A stretch of DNA of 64,000 nt from GCA-003244245 sp050699955 (lineage in GTDB: Bacteria; Actinomycetota; Actinomycetes; Mycobacteriales; Pseudonocardiaceae): NCBI GenBank assembly GCA_050699955.1, contig JBOHGD010000002.1, positions 118,555-182,554 of the forward strand, in the 5' to 3' direction. Below the pieces are notes generated by a model. That model was not told where the DNA came from. It saw nothing but the letters and a program-made list of their open reading frames with translations, and did no database searches. Shown here in pieces: positions 1-8,933 of this stretch. A program made the translations under genes and the position numbers. The stretch's first letter is position 1. Every line of letters begins with the position of its first letter.

Positions 1-1050
1 GCTGGGCTGGATGAAGGTGCGCCCGACATAGGAGTTCTTCACCAGTCCCGAGCCGTACGGGATGCCCGAGCCCTGGGCATAGCCGATCGCCGCCGGAGTG
101 CCGGACTCCGGCACCGGGATGACCAGGTCAGCCTCCGCCGGATGCTCCTGCGCCAGCCGACAGCCGATGTCCACTCTGGTGGCGTGCACCCCGCGTCCGG
201 CGATCGTGGTGTCCGGGCGGGCGAGGTAGACGTACTCGAACAGGCAACCCTTGGGATCGGGGTTGGCGAAGCGCGAGCTGCGCAGCCCGGCTGCGTCGAT
301 GGCCAGCAGCTCGCCGGGCTCCACCTCACGGACGAAGCTCGCGCCGACGATGTCCAGCGCGGCGGTCTCGCTGGCTACCACCCAGCCGCGCTCCAGCCTG
401 CCCAGCACCAACGGACGGACACCGTGCGGATCCCGCGCCGCGTACAGCGTGCCCTCGTCACAGAAGACCAGCGAGAACGCGCCGCGTAGCTGGGGCAGCA
501 GGCGCAGCGCGGCGTCCTCGATGCCGGTGTCCGCGGCAGCGGCCGCGAGCAGGCCGGTGACCAGGTCCGAGTCGGTGGTGGCCAGGTCGAGACGGACTCG
601 CGGACCACCTCGGGTGAGCAGGCCTGCCGCCCTGGCCTGCTCCAACAGTTCGGCGGTGTTCACCAGATTGCCGTTATGTCCCAGCGCCAGGCCCGAGCCG
701 GTCGCCGTGGTGCGGAAGGTGGGCTGGGCGTTCTCCCAGGTCGTGGAGCCGGTGGTGGAGTAGCGACAGTGTCCTACCGCGATATGACCGGGCAGGCTGG
801 ACAGCACCTGCTCGTCGAACACCTGGCTGACCAGCCCGAGGTCCTTGAACACCAGCACCTGGGAACCGTCGGACACCGCGATACCGGCTGCTTCCTGGCC
901 CCGGTGCTGCAGGGCGTACAGGCCGAAGTAGGCCAGCTTGGCCACCTCGTCGCCGGGGGCCCACACACCGAAGACCCCACACTCCTCGCGCGGCCCGGTG
1001 AAGTCGTCTCGGTCGTGGTCGAGGTCTTGTCGGGGCGCTTCGTTGCCCAC
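1..1050 (-). CDS. purF: Amidophosphoribosyltransferase, N-terminal 350 codons (runs off the left edge)
   Basis: This enzyme catalyses the first committed step of purine synthesis, making phosphoribosylamine from PRPP and glutamine. Only the first 350 codons are in the window. Near the start the frame reads REECGVFGVW, the class II (Ntn) glutamine amidotransferase motif whose Cys, about residue 24, becomes the N-terminal nucleophile after a short propeptide is removed. ALQHRGQEAAGIAVSDG and HCRYSTTG follow, and GLVKNSYVGRTFIQPS of the phosphoribosyltransferase half lies at the edge. I chose GTG at 1050 because GGAG lies about 8 bases upstream; an in-frame ATG at 1089 has no such site. It shares its strand with purL, as in the purL-purF neighbourhood of mycobacteria, but dnaE and other genes intervene. 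The identification is firm; only the start is uncertain. Confidence 0.97.
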   Translation of the reverse strand, partial: MGNEAPRQDLDHDRDDFTGPREECGVFGVWAPGDEVAKLAYFGLYALQHRGQEAAGIAVSDGSQVLVFKDLGLVSQVFDEQVLSSLPGHIAVGHCRYSTTGSTTWENAQPTFRTTATGSGLALGHNGNLVNTAELLEQARAAGLLTRGGPRVRLDLATTDSDLVTGLLAAAAADTGIEDAALRLLPQLRGAFSLVFCDEGTLYAARDPHGVRPLVLGRLERGWVVASETAALDIVGASFVREVEPGELLAIDAAGLRSSRFANPDPKGCLFEYVYLARPDTTIAGRGVHATRVDIGCRLAQEHPAEADLVIPVPESGTPAAIGYAQGSGIPYGSGLVKNSYVGRTFIQPS

Positions 1051-1140
1051 CTGCAGACTCCCTGTCGACTGTCGACGAGACTCGTACATCTCGTAGTCTA
1101 AGCGTCGCAACCTGTCGGCCGCCCATGCGCGGGCGTGTCG

Positions 1141-1587
1141 CTACCCTCCCGGTGCGTGTCGCCTGCTCGTGGCGGGTGGTGCTTCACGGGGTACCGGCAG
1201 CCGAGCGCTGACGACCTTGCCACCAGCCCGTTTCGCCGCCGTGCTCAGCTCGGTGGTGAACTGGGACACCAGCCACAGTCCCCGGCCGCGCCGGGCCAGC
1301 TGTTCCGGCCGCGCCACGACACCGATCTCGAAGGCCGGTCCCAGGTCGTGCACCGACAGCAGTGGCCGTTCCGCGGTCCAGTCCAGCGTGACCCAGATCG
1401 GCCCGGTGCCGTGGTCGTAGGCGTTGGCCAGCAGCTCACTGACCACCAGTTCCGCAGCCTCCAGATCGGGCCGGGCACCGGCACCGTGTCGTTCGAGGTA
1501 GCAGCGGATCTCACGGCGAAGCCGGCTGGCCGACCCCACCGACGAGCCGTCAAGGAACCATTCCACGTCGGCCCACTGTGCCAGCAC
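1141..1587 (-). CDS. ATP-binding protein, RsbW/anti-sigma-type HATPase
   Basis: A 148-residue single-domain GHKL ATPase of the RsbW/SpoIIAB type, the small serine kinases that act as anti-sigma or anti-anti-sigma regulators in actinobacteria. Visible motifs in order are the N box ELLANAYDH (about residues 72-80), the G1-like box VHDLGPAFEIG and the G2 box GRGLWLVSQF. There is no membrane segment or sensor domain, so it is cytoplasmic. It starts at a GTG and lies between dnaE (57 bases upstream) and purF, all on the same strand. No cognate sigma factor or STAS-domain partner is adjacent, so its target cannot be inferred. The family call is good; the regulatory role is a family-level inference. 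Confidence 0.85.
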   Translation of the reverse strand: MLAQWADVEWFLDGSSVGSASRLRREIRCYLERHGAGARPDLEAAELVVSELLANAYDHGTGPIWVTLDWTAERPLLSVHDLGPAFEIGVVARPEQLARRGRGLWLVSQFTTELSTAAKRAGGKVVSARLPVPREAPPATSRRHAPGG

Positions 1588-1643
1588 CCCGGCGTTCGCG
1601 CTGACCAGCTAGGCCGACAGAGTGAGACGTCACACTCGCCACT

Positions 1644-4600
1644 TCATTCCAGGCAGCCGGCGCCGAGCAGGCCCTTGAGTTCGCCCAGCAGGCTCGGGGA
1701 GCGGTCGACGCGAATGTCGTCGTAGACGGCGAGCAAGATGTCACGGTGGCTGCAGCGAAGCTTGATCTGAATAGGTACCTTGCCGGGGTGGACGAGCAAC
1801 GTCCGCTTCAGGTCATCGATGAGATCCGTGGTCGCACTCACCGACGGCAGCGAGATGACTATCGGTACCTCGACAGCGTCCGTTTCGGTCAACTCGAGGA
1901 CCGCCAGGTCGGTGGCGATGAGGCTGGTGCTGCTCTCCTCTCTGCGATTGAGTCTGCCCTTCACCATGACCGCGGTGTCTTCCATGAGTTGGGCGGCGAC
2001 CAGCTCGTAGGTCTTCGGGAAACACAGGACCTCAATCGAGGCGTCAAGATCCTCGACGGTCACGATTGCCCAAGGATAGCCTTGTTTGGTGATCCTCCGT
2101 TGAATAGCGGAGATCATTCCCGCGATTTTTACCGACTTACCGTCGGGTTGCTCCTCAGCGGTCAACGACGCGATCGTCTGTTCGGCGTTCTTACGTAGGA
2201 TATGCTCGGCGCCCGCCAGCGGGTGGCTGGACACGTACAACCCGAGCATTTCCCGCTCGAACGAGAGTAGTTTCTTGCGCGGCCATTCGTCCGGCACGAT
2301 GCGGAAATTGAGCCCCAACGGCGACTCCGGCGCATTTTTTCCGGGATCGTCGTCGTTGAAGGCAGCGCCGAACAGGTCGAACTGGCCGTGGGCTTCTTCA
2401 CGTTTGACACTGACTACCGCATCGACAGCTGTCTCGTGACACTGAAAAAGCCCGAGCCGAGTATGCCCCAGGGAATCGAAGGAACCTGCCTTGATCAAGG
2501 ATTCCACGACGCGCTTGTTGCAGACCGTGAGTTCTGATTTCTGCAGGAAGTCGATGAAATCGATGTAGCGTCGTTTGACCTCACGGGTGCGAATGACGGA
2601 GTTCACCACGTTCGCTCCGACGTTCCGGATTCCGCCGAGCCCGAACCGGATGTCCGTGCCGACTGCCGAGAATCGTAGCGCGGACTCGTTGACGTCCGGG
2701 GGTAGCACCTTGATACCCTGCCGCCGACATTCGGAGAGATAAGCGGCGGACTTGTCCTTGTTGTCGGCCACCGAAGTGAGCAGAGCGGCCATGTACTCGG
2801 CCTTGTGGTTTGCCTTCAGATAGGCGGTCCAGTACGAAACGAGGCCGTAACCCGCAGCGTGAGACTTATTGAACGCGTACCCGGCGAACGGAAGAATCGT
2901 CTCCCACAGGGCCTTGACCGCGTCCGGGGAGAAGCCATTGGCGCGCATGCCTTCTTGGAAGCCTTCGAACTCCCTTTCGAGGACCTCCTTCTTCTTCTTT
3001 CCCATCGCCTTGCGCAGCACGTCCGCGCGTCCCATGGAATAGGAAGCGACCTTTCGGGCGATATGCATGATCTGCTCTTGATAGACGATCAGCCCGTACG
3101 TTTCCGCGAGGATCTCCTTCAGCGGTTCCTCGAGCTCCGGGTGGATGGGCTTGATCTTCTGGCGGCCGTTCTTACGGTCCGCGTAGTCGTTGTGGGCGTT
3201 CATACCCATCGGACCCGGACGATACAACGCGATCACGGCCACGATGTCGTCGAACCCGGTCGGCTGCATTCTTCGTAGCAACTCACGCATCGCTGCACCG
3301 TCAAGCTGGAAAACACCCAGCGTGTCGCCGAGACAGAGCAGCTTATAGGTGGCGGGGTCGTCCAGGGTGAGCCGGTCCAAATCGATGTCGATGTCGCGAT
3401 TGGCCTTGATATTGTCGATCGCATCACCGATGACAGTCAAGTTACGCAGACCCAGCAGGTCCATCTTCAGGAGCCCGACGGCCTCACATGCCGGGTAGTC
3501 CCACCCGGTGATGACGGCGCCGTCATCACGTTGCCACAACGGAATGCAGTCGATCAGCGGATCTTTCGACAGGATCACCGCACAGGCGTGGACACCTGCG
3601 TTTCGGATCATCCCCTCCAGACCCCGCGCGGTCTCGAAGATGCTGCCCACTTCCTGATCGGTCTCGATCAGGTTGCGCACCTCGGTGGCCTCGCCGTAGC
3701 GGGGATGGCCCGGGTCGACGATGCCGGACAACGGGATGTCCTTGGCCATCACCGGAGGCGGCAGCGCCTTGGAGATCCGGTCCGCGATCGCGAATCCCGG
3801 CTGGCCGTGCAGCACACGCGCCGCGTCCTTGATCGCCGCCTTGGTCTTGATGGTGCCGAATGTGATGACCTGGGCGACCCGGTCGGCCCCGTACTTGTCG
3901 GTCGCATAACGAACCATCTCACCACGCCGACGGTCGTCGAAATCGATGTCGATATCGGGCATCGAGGGACGCTCGGGGTTGAGGAACCGTTCGAACAGCA
4001 GACCGTGCTCGATGGGGTCCAGGTTCGTGATCCCCAGCGCGTAGGCCACCAGCGAACCCGCCGCCGACCCACGACCGGGACCGACCCTGATGCCGACCTC
4101 TTTCGCGTGCTGAACCAGGTCACCGACCACCAAGAAATATGCCGGAAACCCTTTCTGCACAATCACGTCCAGCTCGAACTCGGCCCGCTTCCGGTGACCT
4201 TCTGATACACCCTGTGGAAATCGCCACTCAAGGCCGGTCAGCACCTCATGACGCAGCCAGCTCTCCTGCGTCTCACCCTCGGGAATGGGGAAGGCCGGCA
4301 TGCGGTCGATATGCGTGTAAACCGGAGAGTAGGACTCGACCCGCTCGGCGATCAGCAAGGTCGCATCGGCGGCTCCGGGTACCTCACTGTCCCAGTGGTC
4401 GCGCATCTCTACGGCGGACTTCAGATAATAACCGTCACCATCGAACTTGAACCTCTTCGGATCTGAGATCATCCGGCCCGCCTGCACACACAGCAGCGCA
4501 TCGTGGGCTTTCGCCTGATCTTTGGTGACGTAGTGGGAGTCGTTCGTCGCCAACGGCTGCAGGTCAAGCCGGCGTCCGATGTCGAGGAGGCCTTCCCGGA

Positions 4601-5222
4601 CTGAGCGTTCGATCGCCAGCCCGTGATCCATCAATTCGAGGAAGAAGTTCTCCGCCCCGAAGATGTCCCGATAGTCGGCAGCGGCTTGCATCGCTTCGGC
4701 ACGCTGTCCGAGGCGAAGCCGGGTCTGGACCTCGCCGGACGGGCAGCCGGTCGTGGCGATGATTCCTTCAGCGTGCTCGGCTATCAGCTCACGGTCCATC
4801 CGAGGTTTTCGGTAGTAACCTTGTATCGATGCCAGGCTCGACAGCCTGAAAAGGTTGCGCAGACCGGTGGGGTTGGCGGCGAGCATCGTCATGTGGGTGT
4901 ACGCGCCGGCGCCGGACACGTCCCCGCCCTCGCCGAACTCGTCGGTATCGCGCTGGTGGGAGCTTCCCCAGAAGGTTGGTTTCTTGTCGAACCGCGATAC
5001 CGGAGCGACGTATGCCTCAATGCCGATGATCGGCTTGATGTCGAATTGCGTGGCTTGCTGGTAGAACTCATCCGCGCCATACATGTTGCCGTGGTCGGTC
5101 ATTCCGACTGCCGGCATCCCGAGCCGCTGTGCCTCGGTGAACAGCGCCGCGATCTTTGCGGCACCATCGAGCATCGAGTATTCGGTATGCACGTGCAGGT
5201 GCACGAACGAATCACCAGACAA
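1644..5222 (-). CDS. dnaE: DNA polymerase III alpha subunit (DnaE1-type)
   Basis: Replicative DNA polymerase III catalytic subunit of 1,192 residues, close to the usual DnaE1 length. Domains in order: an N-terminal PHP domain (HLHVHTEYSMLDGAAK, then TDHGNMYG), the polymerase palm with the catalytic PDIDIDF (about residues 420-426) and KMDLLGLRNL carrying the third Asp (about 585), fingers with NKSHAAGYGLVSYWTAYLK, and a C-terminal OB-fold region. I chose TTG at 5222 (LSGDSFVHLHV...) because GAGGAGG lies 8 bases upstream; longer starts add a Cys-rich tail unlike the family. Base composition is visibly lower in GC than the flanking genes (for example AT-rich runs at 2101-2150 and 2330-2345). 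It sits between purL and purF, where mycobacteria carry no dnaE. It could be the sole housekeeping copy or an acquired second copy; the window cannot decide. Confidence 0.95.
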   Translation of the reverse strand: MSGDSFVHLHVHTEYSMLDGAAKIAALFTEAQRLGMPAVGMTDHGNMYGADEFYQQATQFDIKPIIGIEAYVAPVSRFDKKPTFWGSSHQRDTDEFGEGGDVSGAGAYTHMTMLAANPTGLRNLFRLSSLASIQGYYRKPRMDRELIAEHAEGIIATTGCPSGEVQTRLRLGQRAEAMQAAADYRDIFGAENFFLELMDHGLAIERSVREGLLDIGRRLDLQPLATNDSHYVTKDQAKAHDALLCVQAGRMISDPKRFKFDGDGYYLKSAVEMRDHWDSEVPGAADATLLIAERVESYSPVYTHIDRMPAFPIPEGETQESWLRHEVLTGLEWRFPQGVSEGHRKRAEFELDVIVQKGFPAYFLVVGDLVQHAKEVGIRVGPGRGSAAGSLVAYALGITNLDPIEHGLLFERFLNPERPSMPDIDIDFDDRRRGEMVRYATDKYGADRVAQVITFGTIKTKAAIKDAARVLHGQPGFAIADRISKALPPPVMAKDIPLSGIVDPGHPRYGEATEVRNLIETDQEVGSIFETARGLEGMIRNAGVHACAVILSKDPLIDCIPLWQRDDGAVITGWDYPACEAVGLLKMDLLGLRNLTVIGDAIDNIKANRDIDIDLDRLTLDDPATYKLLCLGDTLGVFQLDGAAMRELLRRMQPTGFDDIVAVIALYRPGPMGMNAHNDYADRKNGRQKIKPIHPELEEPLKEILAETYGLIVYQEQIMHIARKVASYSMGRADVLRKAMGKKKKEVLEREFEGFQEGMRANGFSPDAVKALWETILPFAGYAFNKSHAAGYGLVSYWTAYLKANHKAEYMAALLTSVADNKDKSAAYLSECRRQGIKVLPPDVNESALRFSAVGTDIRFGLGGIRNVGANVVNSVIRTREVKRRYIDFIDFLQKSELTVCNKRVVESLIKAGSFDSLGHTRLGLFQCHETAVDAVVSVKREEAHGQFDLFGAAFNDDDPGKNAPESPLGLNFRIVPDEWPRKKLLSFEREMLGLYVSSHPLAGAEHILRKNAEQTIASLTAEEQPDGKSVKIAGMISAIQRRITKQGYPWAIVTVEDLDASIEVLCFPKTYELVAAQLMEDTAVMVKGRLNRREESSTSLIATDLAVLELTETDAVEVPIVISLPSVSATTDLIDDLKRTLLVHPGKVPIQIKLRCSHRDILLAVYDDIRVDRSPSLLGELKGLLGAGCLE

Positions 5223-5457
5223 CGACGACGCCTCCTCGCCATACAGCAAGCCGACAAGACAGGGCAGGGGGCACCCACGGTCACAGCGGGTGACACATTC
5301 GTGCCACCGTGGGCACGCCACAGCCATCCGATGCGACGAGGCAGCTACCGGTCGCAGGCTTGGACCCTAACCCCTCACGCCGACGGGACGTAGCGCCCAC
5401 GCCCAAGCTGAGGCCCTCGCCTCCACACTCTTCGCGGCACCACCCGCGAGAGTCTGC

Positions 5458-6018
5458 TCAGACCCGGCGGCCGAGCAGGGCGAGCAGCCTGGTCTGCGCA
5501 TCCGCGTTCTCGCCCACGGTGACGGGCGGGGCGAACAGGCCGGTGTGGGCCAACCGCTCGACCTGCGGTTCGATGAAGCTCAGAACGTCGTGCACCAGCC
5601 CCTCGTCCAGGCGTTCCGCAGCGCCGATCCCCCGGGCGAGGTCCCAGGCGTGCACGGTCAGATCGAGGGTCATCTCCTGGCAGTACCCGTCGACGGGCCT
5701 GCGCCCGTAGGACAGCTCGACGTGCCGTCGCAGCGCGCCCGGCGCCGTGAAGGCCTCCCGGGCGGTGGCCGCGGCGCTGCGCCAGGCAGCCACCGGGTCA
5801 TCCCCGAGCCGGTCGCCGTCGAAACGGTCCCCGACATCGTCGACGGTCGCGCCGTCGAGCAGTAGCGGCACCCAGAGCTGCTCGGTGACCAGGTGGTCGA
5901 CCAGGGTTCGCACATCCCACTCGGTGCACGGGGTCGCGTTGTGCCACTGCTCCGGCCGGATGGCCTGCACCCGCCGGCCGAACTCGGCGAGCGCGGTGGC
6001 GTACTGGGCCAGCGTCAT
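5458..6018 (-). CDS. TIGR03086-family metal-binding protein (maleylpyruvate isomerase/DinB-like fold)
   Basis: A 186-residue protein of the mycothiol-dependent maleylpyruvate isomerase N-terminal/DinB superfamily, TIGR03086 subgroup, which is common in actinobacteria. The metal-ligand His positions are visible in WDVRTLVDHLVTEQ near residue 40 and in LTVHAWDLARGIG near residue 135, a spacing typical of the four-helix DinB fold. The substrate is unknown; family members are thought to use mycothiol or to act as small hydrolases or transferases. The start ATG overlaps the stop of the upstream GGDEF-EAL gene by four bases (ATGA), so the two are translationally coupled. The 235 bases before dnaE separate it from that gene. 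Confidence 0.85.
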   Translation of the reverse strand: MTLAQYATALAEFGRRVQAIRPEQWHNATPCTEWDVRTLVDHLVTEQLWVPLLLDGATVDDVGDRFDGDRLGDDPVAAWRSAAATAREAFTAPGALRRHVELSYGRRPVDGYCQEMTLDLTVHAWDLARGIGAAERLDEGLVHDVLSFIEPQVERLAHTGLFAPPVTVGENADAQTRLLALLGRRV

Positions 6019-8132
6019 GCCCCCATCGTGCTGCGACCGGGCTCGCGGGCACCAGCGGGTGGGGTCCAGTGCACCGAACGGGTGAGCCGCTCGGCCAGCA
6101 GGCTGTTGATGACCTGCGGCGGACCCGGCCGGGCGTAGAGGTAACCCTGTGCGGAGTCGCAGCCGATGGCCCGCAGCCGAGCCGCCTGGACCTCGGTCTC
6201 GACCGCCTCGGCGGTGACGGTCAGTCCCAGGGTGTGGGCCATCGACACCAGGGTCTCCACGATCCGCTGGTCCACCGGATCACCGGTGGGAGACCGCAGC
6301 CCATCCATGAACGCGCCTGCCATCTTCAGCGCGTGCACCGGCAGTCGCCGCAGATAGGCGAGGTTGGAGTACCCGGTGCCGAAGTCGTCGATCGCGATCC
6401 GGACCCCGAGGTCGGCCAGCCTGCGCAGGGTGCGCAAGGCCTCGTCGTCGGTGCCCATCGCCGCGGTCTCGGTGAGCTCGAGCTGCAACCGGGACGCGCT
6501 CAACCCCGTCTCGTCCAGCACCGCGGCCACCACATCGACCACCCGGGGGTCCCGGACCTGGCGCTCGGCCAGGTTGACCGACACGAATCCGCCGGACCAC
6601 TGGGTGGCCTGCCAGCACGCCTGACGCAGCACCCACTGCCCCAGCGGCACGATGAGCCCGGTCTCCTCGGCCAGCCCGATGAACCGGTCCGGGCCAAGCC
6701 GTCCCAGCTCCGGGTGCCACCAGCGGACCAGCGCTTCCGCCCCGGCCACCGAGGCGTCGGCGAGGTGCACCAGCGGCTGGTAGTCGAGGTAGAACTCGCC
6801 CCTCTCCAGCGCTTTGGGCATCGTCGCGGCGAGGGTGAACCGGGCGACCTGGCGGGCGTGGCGCTCCTGGTCGTAGAGCGCCCATCGCCCCTTGCCCTCC
6901 CCCTTCGCCCAGTAGAGCGTGATGTCCGCAGCCTGCATCATCTCCGCCGGGCTGGTATCGGCCACCGCGCATTCGACGACTCCGATGCTCGCGGTCACCA
7001 CGAGCTCGTGACCGGCGATGCGCACCGGCTCGGCGAGTGCCTTCAGCACAGCGTCCGCGACCTCGACGGCGTCATCGGTGCCGGTGCAGTCCGGCACCAG
7101 CACGACGAACTCGTCCCCGCCCATCCGGGCCGCCAGCCGGGCGCCACCCTGCGCGCATTCGTGCAGTCGCCGGGCCACCGCGACCAGCAGCTGATCACCG
7201 ACGTCGTGACCGAGGCTGTCGTTGATCACCTTGAAGCCGTCGAGGTCCAGGTAGCAGACCCCGACCCGGCCCACCCCGTCGGAGAAGGCCTGGGCCAGCC
7301 GATCCAGGAACAGCGCCCGGTTGGGCAGCTGGGTCAGCGGGTCGTGCAGCGACTGGTGGCGCAGCCGCTTCTGCAGCCGGTGCCGATCGGTGACGTCCTC
7401 GGCGATGGCGACCCAGAACCGGGGTGCACCGTCCTCCTCGCGCACCAACGTCGCGGACAGCTGCGCCCACAACACCTCACCGTCGGCCCGCACCAGCCGC
7501 CGCTCCAGCCGGAAATGATCGTGCCGCCCGCACAGCAGCTCCTGGGCCAGTACCTGCACCTTGGCCCGGTCATCGGGATGTATCAGGTCAGTGATCCGCA
7601 GGCTGGCCACGACGTCGAGCGAGTGGTCGAGCATCATCAGCAGCGCCGCGTTCGCGTCCAGCACCGCCCCGTCCAGATCAATGATCGCGATACCCACCCC
7701 GGCCTGGGTGAACAACGCGTGGAACCGGGCGTCACTGGCCCGCAACGCGTCCTCGGTGCTGCGGCGGGCAGCCAAGATGGCGCGCAGGATCGACTCCTGC
7801 TCCAGGTGGGTGCGCTCGCGCAGCTCCCGGGCGTACCCGTCGGCCAGCGCTCCTTGTACGGCGGCAACTCGCTCGTCGGTGACACCGCCGCCCAGCTCAC
7901 GACCGATCAGCTCGACAGTCCGGCGCAACGTCTGAGCGCCGGTGAGCTGCGCGGCCACCATCTGCGCGCCGACGACGGCAGCGGGCTCGGCGCAGAACGG
8001 CTCCGACCGCAACACGTTCCCGATCGTCCGCGCGAACCCCCTGAGCAACGCGTCCAGCTCAGCGCGGCTCACCGCGACAAAGCTGGTGCCCACCACCGCC
8101 TGGGCCCACACCCGGGCGAATGCCGATTCCAT
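6015..8132 (-). CDS. PAS-GGDEF-EAL cyclic-di-GMP signalling protein
   Basis: A soluble protein of 705 residues. It has an N-terminal helical sensor-like region of about 125 residues, a PAS domain (about 130-250; FHALFTQAGVGIAIIDLDG), a GGDEF diguanylate cyclase domain (about 265-430) and an EAL phosphodiesterase domain (about 440-690). The cyclase signature is intact (ARMGGDEFVVLV). The phosphodiesterase retains EALVRWWHP, SVNLAERQ, LELTET, DDFGTGYSN, the Lys in HALKM, AEAVE and QGYLY, so both catalytic halves look competent. The Asp usually seen in the KID motif is absent (KMA). It overlaps the next gene by four bases. It has the same architecture as the protein at 28787-30910, whose motifs are degraded, so the two are paralogues with different fates. 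Confidence 0.95.
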   Translation of the reverse strand: MESAFARVWAQAVVGTSFVAVSRAELDALLRGFARTIGNVLRSEPFCAEPAAVVGAQMVAAQLTGAQTLRRTVELIGRELGGGVTDERVAAVQGALADGYARELRERTHLEQESILRAILAARRSTEDALRASDARFHALFTQAGVGIAIIDLDGAVLDANAALLMMLDHSLDVVASLRITDLIHPDDRAKVQVLAQELLCGRHDHFRLERRLVRADGEVLWAQLSATLVREEDGAPRFWVAIAEDVTDRHRLQKRLRHQSLHDPLTQLPNRALFLDRLAQAFSDGVGRVGVCYLDLDGFKVINDSLGHDVGDQLLVAVARRLHECAQGGARLAARMGGDEFVVLVPDCTGTDDAVEVADAVLKALAEPVRIAGHELVVTASIGVVECAVADTSPAEMMQAADITLYWAKGEGKGRWALYDQERHARQVARFTLAATMPKALERGEFYLDYQPLVHLADASVAGAEALVRWWHPELGRLGPDRFIGLAEETGLIVPLGQWVLRQACWQATQWSGGFVSVNLAERQVRDPRVVDVVAAVLDETGLSASRLQLELTETAAMGTDDEALRTLRRLADLGVRIAIDDFGTGYSNLAYLRRLPVHALKMAGAFMDGLRSPTGDPVDQRIVETLVSMAHTLGLTVTAEAVETEVQAARLRAIGCDSAQGYLYARPGPPQVINSLLAERLTRSVHWTPPAGAREPGRSTMGA

Positions 8133-8435
8133 GACGCTCCCCTAACCGATGCGGCCGCCCGCCGCGTCACCGCTGCTCCGCGGCCACGCTGGCGGCTCCT
8201 CCCCTGGCTTGCGCACCCGATCCAACTCGTTGGGTGCCCAAACCGGCCGTACCACTCGACGTTCCCCTGGTGCCCCGTTGGCCCGTACGACTGACGCTGG
8301 AGCCTCCGAACGTCATCGTCCGGTAGCCCCCCGGGTCAGCACACGCCTCAACCACCACGCCGGGTGAGGTCTTCTGGCCGGCCACACCTCCCGCGCGCCG
8401 ACCACTCCCGGGGGTATTGTGCGCCAGGACAAGTC
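8133..8435. other. 303-base non-coding gap
   Basis: This gap lies between the start of the GGDEF-EAL gene and the end of the sterol-carrier-like gene. I see no convincing coding frame, RNA gene or strong hairpin in it. It presumably carries the promoter of the GGDEF-EAL/TIGR03086 pair. Confidence 0.5.
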
Positions 8436-8885
8436 CTAGGTCGCAGGTACCCCGGCAATCGGGTTGTCCTCACCCGACTCCCGGGGGGGTGGGTGATCCA
8501 CTGCGGGGTGGCGAATCAGCGGCAACCATCCCGAGACGTCAGCCCGGATGCCGGACGCCATCACCCGTCCTTGCGCCAGAGCGACTATCCAGGGCACCCG
8601 GTCGGTGACAAGTTCGAGCCAGGTCCGGGGGTCCGTTTCCACCACATTGGGCGGTGTGCCTCGGGTGTGTCGCGGGCCCGCGACACACTGCACGACAGCC
8701 AGCGGCGGGACCCGCACCTCCACCGTGGCGCCGGGAGCCAGCTGCGCGAGGGTCCGCAAGCTCAGCCGGACGGCCCGCGCCAGTTCGGCGGGCGTGGGTT
8801 GCGGCGCCTCCCCTGCCAGCCAGGGCGTGACCGCGGCGAGTGCGACGCGCAACTCATGCGGATCGACCGGGCGACGCTGGGACAC
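8436..8885 (-). CDS. Sterol carrier family protein (Rv0807-like)
   Basis: A 149-residue cytoplasmic protein similar in size and character to the conserved actinobacterial protein encoded beside purF in mycobacteria (Rv0807), annotated as sterol carrier (SCP-like) family. It opens with RRPVDPHELRVALAAV and ends with MASGIRADVSGWLPL, a pattern I associate with that family. It starts at a GTG. It lies 48 bases downstream of purL and is likely cotranscribed with it, a conserved neighbourhood. Its biochemical role is not established; the lipid-binding label is inherited from fold similarity. Confidence 0.72.
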   Translation of the reverse strand: MSQRRPVDPHELRVALAAVTPWLAGEAPQPTPAELARAVRLSLRTLAQLAPGATVEVRVPPLAVVQCVAGPRHTRGTPPNVVETDPRTWLELVTDRVPWIVALAQGRVMASGIRADVSGWLPLIRHPAVDHPPPRESGEDNPIAGVPAT

Positions 8886-8933
8886 CGCACAAAGCCTACG
8901 GCCGTTCCCCTTACCGCGTCAGGGACTGTGCGC

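Noticed and set aside
6069..8294. 741-codon plus-strand frame opposite the GGDEF-EAL gene
   Set aside because: Antisense shadow of a gene with clear domains on the minus strand.
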